Numbered from the stretch's first letter, positions 1-13,165 are shown. The stretch: DNA of 64,000 bases from Sabellastarte sp. h YS-2021 (GCA_964017235.1 OZ024935.1:88751052-88815051); one strand, 5' to 3'. Numbers and translations: made by a program. The notes: a model not told the origin generated them from the sequence alone.

Positions 1-212
1 GGTATAATCTGACTGGTACAAAAGCCCATACATAGGAGATCAGCAAGGGAGATGTAACAATGTGTAGATAATGTATTATGAAATATATATTACACATCAA
101 TTTCAAAATGTTAAAAATCAGTCTCCAATATGAAACACAAAGTGCTTAATATACTTATGCATCTTGGTATTTAATTTATTTTAACAAAAATGGTAATTAT
201 ATGCAGATAAAA

Positions 213-1030
213 GAAACAGTAGCAAAACTAGCACTTGTAAATAAAATAACTTTTTAAATACAATTAACAATGAAAAATAAACAACTAATTTTAAATAGAA
301 GCACTTCTGATATGCAATTCTCGAAAACAACTTTAACATTTTTATAATTTATGCATTTAGTAGGTTTTTTATTTCAGAAAAATATGTGAATGAAACAGTA
401 GCAAAACTAGCACTTGTAAATAAAATAACTTTTTAAATACAATTAACAATGAAAAATAAACTACTAATTTCAAATAAAAGCACTTCTGATATGCAATTCT
501 CGAAAACAACTTTAACATTTTTATAATTTATGCATTTAGCAGGTTATTTATTTCAGAAAAATATGTAAATGAAACAGTAGCAAAACTAGCAGTTGCAAAT
601 AAAATAACTTTTAAATACAATTAATGAAGAAAAATAAACAACTAATTTTAAATAAAAGCATTTCTGATATGCAATTATTGAAAATAACTAACATTTTTAT
701 TATTTATGCATTTAGCAGGTTATTTATTTCAGAAAAATATGTAAATGAAACAGTAGCAAAACTAGCAGTTGCAAATAAAATAACTTTTAAATACAATTAA
801 TGAAGAAAAATAAACAACTAATTTTAAATAAAAGCATTTCTGATATGCAATTATTGAAAATAACATTTTTATTATTTATGCATTTAGCAGGCTATTTATT
901 CAGAAAAATATGTAAATGAGACAGTAGCAAACTTAGCAGTTGCAAATAAAATAACTTCTTTTATACAATTAATGAAAAATAAATATAACTGATTTTAAAT
1001 AAAACAAATTCTGGTTTACAATTATCAAAA
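213..1030. repeat. Tandem repeat, about 171-179 bp x 4.7
   Basis: 'gaaacagtagcaaa' or a close variant starts each unit at 213, 392, 571, 747 and 918. The units are AT-rich and noncoding, and similarity falls off toward the last unit. Confidence 0.9.
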
Positions 1031-1204
1031 ACAAATGTAACAGTTTAAATAAAATTAAATATGAAAACACCAACTTTGAAGCCAGATCTCAATATCAGTA
1101 TTTGTTCAAGATTGGTCAAAGTGAACAACAGTCAAATTTGAGAGGGGGGACACAGGGTCAGCCTGGCCCGCCTAAAGGTCCATCCGGATCCCGAAAATGG
1201 GACT
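1031..1204. other. Short spacer, no feature
   Basis: Noncoding. It contains 'agggtcagcctggcccgcct', seen in other molluscan repeats; nothing further is supported. Confidence 0.4.
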
Positions 1205-1760
1205 TGCCCTAGTTGAAAAGTCTCAAAAATTGCACTAGTGGCCTACATCAATCCAGCAGGAGACCTCCCCTTAGGAGAGACACACTAAGGGGGTCCCAGC
1301 CACTAGTGTTTCCTACAGGAAGCGAAAAGTCTCAAGTATCAGTAACCTATGTCAATCCAGGAGAGCTCCCCTTGGGCGAGACAAACCAAGGGGGTTCAAT
1401 TTATTTATTTATTTATTTGGGGTTTTACGTCGCTTTCAACACTGTACAGGTCATATCACGACAGGTAGTTGGAAGGGCAGAGGAAACCAGTACATATAGT
1501 TCGCTAGGGTTCTGTACTGTAAACTGCCGACCAACGGCAAGCAACTACCAGCTTTCCCACTTACGGCCATGACGGGGATCGAACCCCGGCCGCAGAGGTG
1601 GGAGGCGAGAGTGTTACCACTCTGCCACCGTGGCCCCAAGGGGGTTCAAGTTACTGAAGGTAGGAAAATGTCCCATCTTAAAATCTCAACATAACACAGT
1701 GACCTGTATCAATCCCCAAAAATGGGAGAACTTTAATTTCACTTGCATTATTTCAAAAGT
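1205..1760. repeat. Tandem repeat of about 109 bp, split by a SINE
   Basis: Units containing 'gaaaagtctcaa', 'catcaatccag' and 'cttgggcgagacaaaccaag' start near 1,215 and 1,324. A weaker third starts near 1,678, after the 250 bp SINE plus its duplicated target site. Confidence 0.75.
1400..1635 (-). mobile_element. tRNA-headed SINE, copy 1
   Basis: On the minus strand the element starts with a tRNA-like head containing an A box (GTGGCAGAGTGG) and a B box (GGTTCGATCCC), runs through a body, and ends in 'gacgtaaaaccccaaataaa'. It is flanked by a perfect 14 bp target duplication, ccaagggggttcaa, at 1,386-1,399 and 1,636-1,649. It interrupts a tandem repeat of about 109 bp. The 'acgtcgc' tail motif is common in molluscan SINEs. 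Confidence 0.85.
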
Positions 1761-2280
1761 ATGACGCATTGTATTTTGGCGCAGTTACAGATTTTGAGTG
1801 TTGTAACAGAGACCGTAGTACCAAATATTTATATATTTATAGTACTGTTGGTGAAACCCATTGGTTTCCCCAAAATAGACACAGTAGAATATGACAACGA
1901 AAAATTATGTTATTCAACTGCTTCCATCTCAAGATCTTGGCATAAATTTTTGCAAAACTTAGGTCTGAGATGAAACGCATGGCAATTATAGTACATGAAG
2001 CATTTGAGACATTCAAATAATATTTTAAAAATATCTTCATAGGCCATTTGTTGCCAAAGTAATGCTAACTCTCTTTCACATGATTTAGTTATATTGTTTT
2101 ATTGCATTTACACAAAATCTTACCGTCTGGAACTGCTACTCTCACAATGTTACTTCCGACTTGGTCAACCCTAAAAAATATGTAGTGGCCCGAAGTGACA
2201 TGGATATTATTGTGCATGTGTATTTCCTCCCTCTCAATGGCTACCATTATGGATACACATTTGTGTTATAAAAACATTTC
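1761..2280. other. Unannotated stretch
   Basis: AT-rich with short ORFs on both strands only; no repeat or gene recognised. Confidence 0.4.
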
Positions 2281-2284
2281 ATTT

Positions 2285-3000
2285 CTGTGGATATATACCC
2301 CTAAGTGAAAGTTTGTTCTGGTCATTGTGTGCAGATCATTATAGCATAAATAATTTTATTGCACTGCAGTATCTGACCTAACAAAGAGGAACACTCAGAA
2401 ATGCAAGCATCTCTGCAATAGTTTTGACTTTCACAGGAACTGTCCTACATGTGAAAAAGTAAAGGGTGATGGCCCACGACCAATCAAGGGGCTACGCCAT
2501 TTGTGATAGTTTTACCGACCACGGTCGGTAAAACTAAGAGAACATAACCCTTGGCCTCATCTTTTTCATAGGAACATTGGAATTGCTTGGTGATCAAGAA
2601 ACCAAGTACAACATTGGGTTTCTCATGAAGAATTGGAATTTGTGGATATGTAACCCTTAAGTGAAAGTTTGGGGTGTGTCAGTATGTGTAGATCATTATA
2701 GCATAAATAATTTTATTGCAATTACAATATCTGACCTACCAAAGAAGAGGACTCAGAAATTCAAACATCTCTGCAATAATTATGACAAGCACAGGTACTG
2801 TCCTACATATGAAAATGTAAAGAGTCATGGCCCATGACCAGTCAAGAGGCTACCCCATTTGTGATCATTTTACTGACCAGTTGAATGGATGAAATAAGAG
2901 AACATAGGCCTTAATCTTGTATTTCTCATACAAACATCTGAATTAACTGGTGATCAAGAGACCAAATCCAACATCTAAGCTTCTCATGAAGAATTGCAAT
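2285..3000. repeat. Two tandem copies of a unit of about 357 bp
   Basis: 'aagtgaaagtttg', 'agatcattatagcataaataattttattgc' split across the line, and 'cattttactgacc' recur with about 357 bp offset (2,300 and 2,658). The first copy carries a perfect 13 bp inverted repeat at 2,508-2,535. Confidence 0.8.
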
Positions 3001-3156
3001 TCGTGGCCAGTAAATGTTTCAATGCAAGCTACCTGGCAAGGACCCAATCCATTGCAGGGAGATTTGCTAGCCTGGAATCCAATATAAAATATGTGGCTCA
3101 GTCTGCCCCACAGGTTCTACATAGGAACAAGTGCATTCACCAATGGTATGATGATG

Positions 3157-3184
3157 CCCCCCCCCCCCCCCCCCCCCCCCCCCC
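3157..3184. repeat. Poly-C run (28 bases)
   Basis: Uninterrupted C run. The Pro-rich ORFs over it are artefacts. Length may be unreliable. Confidence 0.9.
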
Positions 3185-3349
3185 ACTACCTCCCATTTGT
3201 TCAGTATCAAGAGAAAAGCTTGGGTATTTCCTCGAACTCAGCACTAAAAAGAGCTTGGATAAGTCGAAATATAAATCTCAGGCATGGAGATCACTCCTGC
3301 AATGAGTGCAAACCAAAGGCTTCCTGAGCCAAAGCCAGGGCTTGTTCAC

Positions 3350-6300
3350 CCCATATGAATGGACGTTTATCAAGACCTGATGACGAAAGAGCCAGTGAAA
3401 CGTCTCCAGTACTCCGGGAATCGACAATCACGTATAGAGATGTCTGAATTGGACAAGGAGTGGAAGAAGGCAAAAGAAATAAAAAGCTTACTTACCCCAG
3501 ACCCAATAATAACTAGAGAGTTGGATCTGTCTGATATCCCTTCCCAATACATGAAGGTATTTAGACTTTCACATTAAATTTTAGAGATCTGAGGGAGAGT
3601 GTACCAGTTTCCATAACCTTGATCATGGATCTGAATGCAATAGACAAAAAGAAAGAAGTCAGACCAAAGGGTCCATCAACCTTTCTCTCTCCAAACCTTT
3701 CTCTGAAACAAAATGGGAGCAAAAAGTCAAAAGTGCTAGATTTATTGAGGGTACATTTCTGGAATCACCTGCAGCCACATGTAAATGGTACTCGAAATGG
3801 TTCTCAGAAATTTCAAACATTTGCTCTTTCCCAAGCCAAAGTCAGCCCCATGGGATTAAGCACCATACATGTGTTCAAAGAGCTTTAATATCAAGCACAT
3901 CAGAACATATGCACTCTGAAAGAAGCCTTTAAGTCAGTGAATTCAGAGTACAACCTGACTATGGATCAGTGTGTGGATAGTATAAAAGGCAGTTGTCAAG
4001 ACAGCCAAACAAAATATAAAGGAAAGGGTTAATCCTTAATCCTTTATTTCCTGGAGTTGGACTATCCCTTTTTGGACATCAGCACCTTAGAGGATGTTTT
4101 CATCAATTTGATGCTTTATAAATGCTTCACACTACTACCACTTAATTAAAGGGCTATAAGGAACACTCGTGTCATAATCAACGATTATGTGGAGCTCCTG
4201 GATCAAAGGATCCAGGTTCAACAAAGTGCCCTAGCCTGCAAAGGCAAGAACATGTCCCATATGCTGCAGAGAGAGCTATATATCATGGGAAACTGGGACT
4301 TTGTGATGCAAGATGCAGAGCATAGATAGATGGCAGGATCAAAGGTGTTCCCCATTGTTGCTGTCCAAACTGTTTCAGTTGGTATAGGAAGGTGAAGAGT
4401 TCCTGCTTAAAAAGGGTGCATTCAACTCTCCACATCCATATTAGCATTTTCTTGGCAACCCTAAAGGTAGGGGCCACTTCATATCAAGATATCCTTACAG
4501 TAGCCAATCCTCCTCAAGCACGAAAAGCTCAAGTTGTAAGAGGTATCAGAGATCAATTTACAATCCATCGTAAGGGCAGAGGGCATGGTGCTCCCTCAAA
4601 ACAATCGCTGTCAATGTTTAAAGGAGATCAGGGTTGGGAGTCACCTAAAATTTTCCAGGAGAGGTTGGAGTGAAGAAAAGTGCTCAAGAAACTTGAAACA
4701 CTCTGATCATGTCAGGGTACAAAAGTCAAGAAAAAGATTGAGCATGAGATTCTTGTATCCAGACTTTCCTGAAAAAATGCAGCATAATGAAAAGTCACCT
4801 ATTTTTTCCTGAAGCCAGAAAAAAAATGCAGAGATTGGTAATAGATGTAAGCAGTCTAAACAAATCCTGAGGGTAAAAAAATTAAAAAAAGGAGATGTCA
4901 GATTCTATAAGAACATCACTGAACCAAGGGGAATGGATCTTGTAAATAGACTTATTAGCTGGCTACCTGCATGTCCCCATTCATCCCAGATAAAGAAAAT
5001 ACCCGAGATTTGTGAAAATGGATCAGTGATTTATCAGTTCACGTTAATACCCTTTGCCCACACAAATTTTTACAAAGATGGTCCAGGTTAAACTCCTGCC
5101 CCTTTCCAGAGTAATCAGAATTCACCATTAAATTCAAAGTTTGAGATGGACCATAAATCAAAAGAAGTCGGAACCAATTCCAACTCAAGCGCTCTCCTTT
5201 TGTGGGGCACAAGTACCACCTAGACTCACCTATTGTAAAACCTACAAGAGAGATGGCTAAAACTGTGAGCATTAATCCTCAGGATAAACCAGAGTGTCTT
5301 GATGCTTGATGTCTCAGGGGGTTGCTATCATCAACAAAAAAGGTGGTTCCAAAGGGGCACCTTTTAATGAGACCTTTTCAGTGGCACTTTAAAACAGACC
5401 TGAATGTTTCCTGTCATTGTACATGCTCCTTCCCTGGTTGGACACTATAATAATTCATTTGAACTAGTGGCAGAACCCACAAAATGTCCTGAAAAGTGCA
5501 AACCTTCATTCAAAGGAACAAAACCTTTGAATATTTAGAAATGCCTCAAACACAGGCTGGGGCACTCATTCAAAAAGCAGACAGGCTAAACATAAGCAAG
5601 GAGCTCAGAAATGAAAACAGTGTGCTTAGTCCAAGAACTGCTGTCCTAGAAGGACATCAAAAAGAGACATTCATCAAAGTGAGCCCTTTCTGAATGTTGG
5701 GCCAGAGAGAACTTATTGGACTTCTCTCAACTAAGCATGAATGAAGTATCAGACTTCTTTATTAATATGAGGATCTAAAACAGCTATGCTTCAACAACTG
5801 ATGGCTTTATGACTGTATTTAGACACCAAGGGCCTGGCTGGTCACCCTGTTGCACACAGTTTGCTACTGAACAGACTGTTAACCAGTTTCCATACAGATT
5901 GAACAAAAAGTGCCATACATCTGCCTACATGGAATCTTCCTGTTGTGTTTAATGAAGTTACAAAGAAGCCAATTGAACCCATTTGAAAGAGGCAGATCTC
6001 AAGCACAAGACTTTAAAAACAGTCTTCCTGCTAGTTCTAGCCTCAGACAAATGGCAAAGTGAAATCCATGCCTGGGTTGCAAGCAAAGGTTCAAACTAAG
6101 GACCGTCAGAAAAGGTTGCTTCATGTGAGTTCATAGCCAAGAAGCTGTTGGCTTGGGAGGAACAGACAGTGTAGCTCCAATGTTTGTTCCTGTACAAAAC
6201 ACTAGATTTGACACACGATTAAACATGACAGAACCTTACGCCCAGTAAGTTTGGGACTATCTGGCACCTACACGAGCCCCACCCTTCCTCCTTGCTGAAA

Positions 6301-6500
6301 TTACAGCTAACGGCAGAGGGTAAAATACCAACTTTGAAGGAGGAAGCACAACACTATGCAGGCTGTGTAAGGGGGGAAACACCCCACACAATCCACTCAG
6401 ATCACTCAACTCTTTACTTGTGTTGCCGAATTGAAAGTGGCATTGCAGGAATAGTATTATGTCCCAGACAGACAGTAAGACTAGTTTACTAGTTACAGTT
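3350..6500 (+). mobile_element. Decayed DIRS-like (tyrosine recombinase) retroelement
   Basis: No frame is intact, but pieces follow DIRS order. A weak RPFQWHFKTDLN near 5,370-5,410 resembles the DIRS polymerase/RNase H region ('RPLQW'). Near 5,700-5,760, ARENLLDFSQLSMNEVSDFF resembles the recombinase N-terminal domain. Near 5,985-6,090, EADLKHKTLKTVFLLVLASD followed by KWQSEIHAW resembles the conserved 'LKTVFLLALAS-xRxSEIHAL' of DIRS recombinases; the usual catalytic Arg position reads Lys/Trp here. ORFs at 3,359-3,577 and 3,619-3,888 may be gag remnants. Many stops and frameshifts show it is dead. Ends were not found. Confidence 0.6.
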
Positions 6501-7400
6501 AATTAAAATTTGATATTTATACGGTACATTAGCCATTAAAGCCTATTATTAATGCAAAGCTTTAGTTTTTTGCATCATATCTCTCAATTTAGGACACTAC
6601 TGTATGATCTTCAGTAAAGAACCTTTACGAAAAAATAATCAATTTTTACTGAACTGAAGGCGGGTATATAGTTTACACATAAAGACTGTATTTCCACAGT
6701 AAATATTTCCTTGGTACAACTGTCCTGGTATTTGGTGAGGTTACAAGCAAATACTACATAAAATGGGCAAATAAATGAGTTCACTGCAGCATTCATCTTT
6801 GTGATCTACTGATATTCACAACACTCGCTTCTTCCAATAGTATGATTTGCTATAATGTCTCCTAACAGCAATAAAGTGAGGTATTTTTTTCTAAACCCAT
6901 AATAATTTCAGTACATTTATACAATACAATACGCTCAAAAGGTGTAACATGAATTTTTTTTCTCATTTTTCAGCATAAGAACAAGCAAATTAACACAAAT
7001 AGTCCATGCAAGAAGTTTTAAACATTGCTTGAATGTAGTTCCAGTATTTCAACTTTATTTTTTTCGAGGTTGGTTAAGTTAATGCAAAGAAACACTAAAC
7101 TTTAAAACACTGAGAAAACCTTTCAGTTTAATTTACTTGAGGCACACATGTCACCATGGAGCCAACTTGCAGCATTTTACAAATTCAACATTAGGTAACT
7201 TTTTAATATACTGATGTATTCAGTGAATTACAAACAGAAATGTCAATATTACATACTGATGTACAAAATTATTCTTTCATACCTTTCTTAACAGTGTTTC
7301 TTTTTTTGACATACAAAACTACAACAGTACAGAAACACTTTCTGCTGCATAAAAATGCAAGTCAAGGTTGAACATTGCTACTTTTTACATATTTTTTTAA
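6501..7400. other. Unannotated stretch
   Basis: AT-rich, no ORF with coding character and no repeat recognised. Confidence 0.4.
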
Positions 7401-8880
7401 AATTTTTTTAGCATCCCAGTGCAAACGATGGAAAATATCAACTACACATTTTTCTGTATATTAAATGGATATCACAGAGGCACAGTACAGCCCTAGCTGG
7501 TAAAAAGGCTACTAAGCACAACAAACAAAGTAATGCAAAATACGAGTATATGATGCTCAATACCCAAATTATGTGGAATGAAAAGCTCTCTTCCCGTATA
7601 TTTGTTAAATACACTGCCTAGTAGATAATGTTACAGATCTTCACCCCTCCCCCCCCACCTTAATCCTAAAGGAATTTAGCATCCCGCAATGGATGTTTCT
7701 GTATGGGTGAAAATTCACATTGAAGTTGCTGCCGGATTGTGTAAACACAAAACCACTGGGGAGTCGCATGTGAACAATCATAATATAATGTGATATCAGT
7801 TTTCCCTCTTTCAAAATATAATTCCTTGTATTGGCTTGAAATACATTACTTTTTATTAGGGAAATCAGTTTTAATATCTCCTGTTTGATGCTCATTTCAG
7901 AGTTACCAACTAAAAATATTTATGAAATTAATGCGCATACATCATTACAAATAAAATAAACAAGAGCAAAGTTTCACAAATACATTGGGGCCACTGTGTA
8001 AGATTTAAATACATTGCATACAATATACATCATCCAGTTGATAATGAACATTTTTACTTGAACTCGACACTTTAAATTTATACGGAACAATATTATCCAC
8101 ATTGATTGACTTTAAGTACCAAGATTTACTGACTTCATAAACTCAAAATAAAGACTAGATCATATATAAGCCTATATACTATGGCAAATACTGTGACAAG
8201 GATCTATAAACAAGGCTTTTTGTGAAATTGTATGTGTTGCCCAGACAACAATCTTGCAACAGATGAAAACACAAAGACTACAGACACCAGCTGGAGGAAT
8301 CTATTTAACGAACACTGGGGGTGTGACTCGAGCAGAATGTGGGTTCTAGTTTGTTGTTTTTAGTGTGATATAACTGGACGTACCAGTATGACAAATAAGG
8401 TGATTGATTTAGACAAGTTCATCAAACATAGAATGTCAAATATTTGTGAAAATCGGGAAAATTTTGTAAAAACAAAATATCCAGTGGATAAATGTGGTTT
8501 GTATTGGGTTAGCCAGTGTTATTCATTTTTGAAAATCCAGTATTTTTCAGAATTTTACAAATACCGTGTATGCTAACAAAACAGGGTTATTTTCTAGTAC
8601 TCTGGTTACTCATACAATGTACCTTAAAATTGACTATTTATGTCGATGCAAAACACCATACAACTTGACACCCTGTACAAAATACAGTAAGGCAGTTGGC
8701 CGAATTCATCCCAAAGTATATATACGGGTCTAAGAATGCCAAACATCAACGGAATGTACTTAGAATTCCTAATACTTCGATGTTAAAACCTAAAAAGACA
8801 CATAGGTCAAGCATTTGGTCCATATATATTGTGTTAAAATATAGAGTAATATATAATGTTGACGATTAAACGGACAAACG
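7400..8880. repeat. Diverged dispersed repeat, copy 1
   Basis: 'catcccagtgcaaacgatgg' (7,412) and 'agcagaatgtgggttctagt' (8,331) have diverged counterparts at 10,019 and 10,284 in the same order, so 7.4-8.9 kb and 10.0-10.6 kb share an old repeat, the second copy being shorter. Confidence 0.55.
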
Positions 8881-9770
8881 AACCAAAAGAATTACACCAA
8901 TTTCGAAAGGAACCTAGCTATGATGGTGATCTATGTCCCTGTCAAGTATGAATTTGATTGGACAAACTGTTTTCGAGTTAGAGTGCAGAAACGAAAATGT
9001 GGACAAATAGATGGATGGACAGACAAACGGAAAAAAACGGACAAACGAACAGACGGAATATCACCAGTTTCGAAAGGAACTCAGCTATGACTGTGATCTA
9101 TCTCCATGTCAAGTTTGAATTTGATTGGACAAAACATTTTCCAGTTAGAGTCCGGAAACTAAAAATGTGGACGGACAGACGGACGTCAGACACATCAATA
9201 GGTGGGTTGGTTACACGCAACCCGCCTAAAAACAGACAAACGGATAGACAAACGGACAAACGGAGAGAATTACACCAATTTCGAAAGGAACCTAGCTATG
9301 CTGATCTATGTCCCTGTCAAGTTTGAATTCAATTGGACAAACCGTGTTCGAGTTAAGAGGCCGGAAATGAAAATGTGGACAGACGGATAGACAAACAGAC
9401 AAAAATCGGACAAACGGATAGACAAACGAACAGACGGAATTTCACCAATTTGAACAGAACCTAGTTATGATGGTGATCTATGTCCCTGTCAAGTATGAAT
9501 TCGATTGGACAAACTGTTTCAGTTACAGTCCGGAAACGAAAATTCTGACAGACAGATGGACAGACAAACGGACAAAAAACAGACGGAATTTCACCAATTT
9601 CGAAAGGAACCTAGCTATAATGTTGATCTATCTCCATGTCAAGTATGAATGCGATTAGACAAACCGTTTTTGAGTTAAGAGTCCGAAAACTAAAAATGTA
9701 GATGGACAGATGGACGTCGGACACATCAATCTAATAGGTGGGTTGGTTACATGCAACTTGCCTAAAAACA
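8880..9770. repeat. Irregular tandem repeat, 150-210 bp x 5
   Basis: 'tttcgaaaggaacctagcta' or variants occur at 8,901, 9,068, 9,279, 9,449 and 9,598, each followed by 'gtccctgtcaagt' and a variable run of ACGGACA/ACAGACGG short repeats. This explains the Thr/Arg/Asp-rich ORFs here. Confidence 0.85.
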
Positions 9771-9999
9771 GAACTGATTCACGAAATAACGCACAGAACT
9801 GAAGTAAAAGGTGGAATAGAACGAATGCACGGAATGAAAGGAACGCACAGGACGCACAATATGGACCTACTACCACCCCACAAATATTACAACAAAGTCA
9901 AAGATAGGGTTTTACATCCTGTTGAAGCATATAACAGATTTCACATGTGCGCATCAAAATTTTACAAAAACAACAAGACCAAAATAGGAGAGTCCTCCT

Positions 10000-10880
10000 G
10001 TGTAGTTTTCAGCATACAGCATCCCGGTGCACATGATGGGGAACATTATCAACCGAGCTGAGATGGTTGCCTAGTGACACCAGTGTACTGCAGCCTCCGA
10101 CTACCCAGTGGCATAAGGGGCAAGATTATATGTAAAGACAATTACTGTGAAGGGTTGGCAATCAATTTTTTTGTGATTTTTTTAAAATAAAATTTTGTGC
10201 GTAATCTGTTAGATAAAAACACAAAACCATAGATTCATTGAAGACACAAATATGTGAAATCTATCATGTACACAGGACCGGTGACTTGGAGTAGAATGTG
10301 AGTTCCGGGCAGTTAGTTTGTCTTAGTGGTAACAAACTGGAAGTGCCAGTACAGCAAATATGGCGACTGTTTTTAACAAAATACAGTGAGCTAATTTATT
10401 CTAAAATTAAATGTACGGTCTCAGCAAACACTAATCAACAGAATTTATTTAGGATTCCTAATATTTCAAAGTAAAAACATAACAAGGTTGGGATGTCAAG
10501 CATTTGTCCATATACTTTGCATAAAAAAGATTTACAAATTAGGTAACACTTTGTGTCAGTTTTGTACTTTTCTAGCATCTCAAGATCTTGTATTACTGTT
10601 TGAATTGTTTACATGCGGCAGGCGTACATGATATTATCTTGACTTCATATGCTGACACACCACAGGTGTCGATATTATTTTATAATATATTTCAAAATTA
10701 AAACTGGAAATCACAAAAACAAGATTCAACAAAGAACAGAGCAGAACGAAAGCACGGAACGAAAGGAACATACAGACGGAAAGGAATGCATAGTACGAAA
10801 GGAACGCAACATATGAACCTACTGTCACAGCACAGAATATTACAGGCATTATTTAAGAAGGAAGAGTTGGCGATTAGTAT
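10000..10880. repeat. Diverged dispersed repeat, copy 2
   Basis: Counterpart of 7.4-8.9 kb. It also holds 'cgaaaggaacgcaac' sequence at 10,740-10,870 that matches 9,800-9,890. Confidence 0.5.
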
Positions 10881-10969
10881 CAATGTTTCAGTTTTTTGTA
10901 TGCCTTTAAAATCAAATAATTTTTGATAATTTATATTACTTAATTTATATAATTGACATTACTTTATTT

Positions 10970-11360
10970 TTGTACCACCCAGAGAAAACTTGCACAAAAA
11001 GTGTAAATTATATAATGACATGGATGACTTCACTAGACCACCCACAGAGATGTTGTACAAAATGTACACAGAAAGATGGAGGACTTCAGTTCATCACCGC
11101 AAAATGAATTCGTACAAAATGTACACTGCAAGAGGGATAACTAATATGCTGCCAAATAACTGACTTGAACACAATGAAAAGTTACAACGGAGGACTCAGA
11201 TACACCACCAAATAAAAACTTGCACAAAATGTACATAGTAAGAGAGAGAGGACTTCACTACATCACCCAAAAAGAACTTGTAAAATGTAGAAACTCCTTA
11301 GTACACCCCTGGAAAAGAAGATGAGCGAAATGTATACCATTATGGAAATGATGACTACAA
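10970..11360. repeat. Degenerate minisatellite, about 60 bp
   Basis: 'caccca', 'acttgcacaaaatgtaca' and 'gaggacttcag' recur five or six times with imperfect spacing. Confidence 0.6.
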
Positions 11361-12163
11361 GGCCTGAAGGAACTTTGCAAGATCTCACTGAGATATTATA
11401 TTTCATGTGTGATATAAATTATTTGTTAATTCATTGATTTTAAATGATTAAATTATTTTATTTTTTTATTAAATTAAGTAAAAATGATTTTATATTAATT
11501 CTAGTTATGTATTTCTGGTATTGCTTTCCCCGAGTTATCTTGTTGTGGATTCATGGGGCAATCTTTAGTTTGATGTTGATACATAATGTCATTCCATACC
11601 AACACTTCAATGTATGTGTTCATTTCTTTCATGTATTTATATCTAATACATGTACATTAAATGGACTGCATTCAGGGCAGTGGTCTACAATGCAGAATTA
11701 GATTGCCTCGGTAACAGAAGAAAATCTTGAAATCTCAACTGAAACATCCATAAATATATATAACATGTGAATTAGGTTGCATTCGTAAGTAGAAGGATGA
11801 AAGTCTTAAAATATCAAGTGAAACATAAATTATGTATAACATGTAACACTGTTATTAGTCAAAATATTAAAGGACACCAGTGAACATTTGCTGGCCTGTC
11901 TTATGTCTGACTAAGGCCAGAAAAAAATTTGTTTAAGCTGTGGGGGGCAGTTAAACTTACCTGCAATGTCAGTTTGCGAATAGAAGAAAGGAGATGAAGT
12001 AGTCGGGAAGTGAGAAAAACATTGAAGAAAGAACAGAAAGACAAAGGTCTTCTGTAAGAATGTTCTCAAAGATTTCTCACTCCCATCAAATTCCACACAG
12101 GAAAAGCAGATGAAGTAAGGGTATGATTTCAAGACACACTTTTAAGTGTAATGGTTCAAACAG
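11361..12163. other. Unannotated AT-rich stretch
   Basis: No supported gene. The 85-codon ORF at 11,444 is low-complexity hydrophobic sequence from AT-rich DNA. The inverted copy of the minus-strand locus becomes recognisable at about 12,150. Confidence 0.4.
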
Positions 12164-12271
12164 AGTCCTCATAAAGTGGATGTCATTGAAGAGATCTTTG
12201 GTGAGGTTGTGAGCCTTGGCAAGGTTGAAGAGGGCGAGGTGGACCAGAGACCGTCGGACACTGGCATTGAG
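12164..12271 (+). pseudogene. Acidic-cassette exon copy in the inverted duplicate
   Basis: This 108 nt block is open in phase 0-0 between 'ggttcaaacag' and GTAAAT. It reads SPHKVDVIEEIFGEVVSLGK and ends EVDQRPSDTGIE, matching the ends of the minus-strand acidic exons at 30.6, 35.4 and 36.2 kb. The following sequence to about 12,760 matches the introns downstream of those exons. It could still be a working exon of a diverged paralogue, but the rest of this copy is broken. Confidence 0.5.
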
Positions 12272-12796
12272 GTAAATGCACCTCCGACCCATAACTTTAC
12301 ATTGTTACTTGAAACTCATGTTCTGCAGTAAATGAACTCATTAAAGCCCCAATAATTGGTATAATCCCATAAGTGTAATACTCTATTTTTAACAGTATCA
12401 ACCTGGTTCATTTCCCAGTGACTTGGATGACCAGTTAAAATGGAAAGTCACCTGTTATTGGGCCCTATCCCCAGTGGCAGGTTATAGAACCTTGGAGGGC
12501 AATGATAAATGGTCATCTCAAAGACAAGCTCTCTATTGTGTGTGATTGTCTCATTGTCATTGTAAGTGTTTATAGAGATGTTGCCTATCAGATGACATGT
12601 CACTCAGTAATAGAATTATATTGAAATAAAGGTTTTTTTTACCACACAGCCTTCCAACGACTGTTTTGAACTCTATTTTGAACATTTTCTTTTTTTTGTT
12701 ATATATCCTCAGGTGGGTGCATGCTCACTTGGCCTGCTGGATAATTTTCCAATGTTGGCAGGTAGCTATGGAAAAAGTAGCTGGAAAACATCTTTT

Positions 12797-12833
12797 AGCA
12801 AATGCGCGCGAGTGCTAGAGCAGATCTATGATG
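12797..12833 (+). pseudogene. 3' half of the 23.6 kb exon, copied
   Basis: This fragment reads SKCARVLEQIYD before GTGAGT and aligns with SKRARVPVQTYD of the minus-strand exon. The conserved intron start (encoding EFHSFYWLGENVPQL if read through) follows. The 5' half of the exon is missing here and appears downstream at 13,051, so the copy is rearranged. Confidence 0.55.
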
Positions 12834-13050
12834 GTGAGTTTCACTCATTCTATTGGCTTGGGGAAAATGTACCTCAATTATCAGGTGGATTTTTTTGCCG
12901 ATTAATAAATTAGCCTTATTGATATCACACATATTATTAACACAAAGATGAGAATAAGTTTCTCATGTCCAGTAATGCTTTAAGATGGAATGATAATCAT
13001 GAAAGCCATACCAGGTGTCTTAATTGCAGTCTTTCTATTGGGTTTTACAG

Positions 13051-13165
13051 AAGGCCCAGCTGCAACAGCTGATCCGCCTAGCCCTACTCCAGGTTCCTCT
13101 TTGTCAGGGGACTCCCCACCTAGAAGTCCTAGACAACGAGAAGCAGAAGCCATCTTGGAGGAAGG
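13051..13165 (+). pseudogene. 5' half of the 23.6 kb exon, copied
   Basis: After 'tctattgggttttacag' the block reads GPAATADPPSPTPGSS, then SPRQREAEAILEEG. It is then fused directly to intron sequence ('caattatcaggtgg'), losing the rest of the exon and its donor. Upstream bases 12,913-13,050 match the intron before the minus-strand exon (23,670-23,830). Confidence 0.6.

Noticed and set aside
1560-1636. tRNA gene on the minus strand
   Set aside because: A and B boxes are present, but the sequence continues into a SINE body with target duplications.
7641-7895. 84-codon minus-strand ORF
   Set aside because: Isolated in AT-rich DNA within an old dispersed repeat region; no motif recognised.
8997-9658. 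ORFs rich in Thr, Asp and Arg (62-109 codons)
   Set aside because: They translate the ACGGACA-rich tandem repeat and differ in frame from unit to unit.
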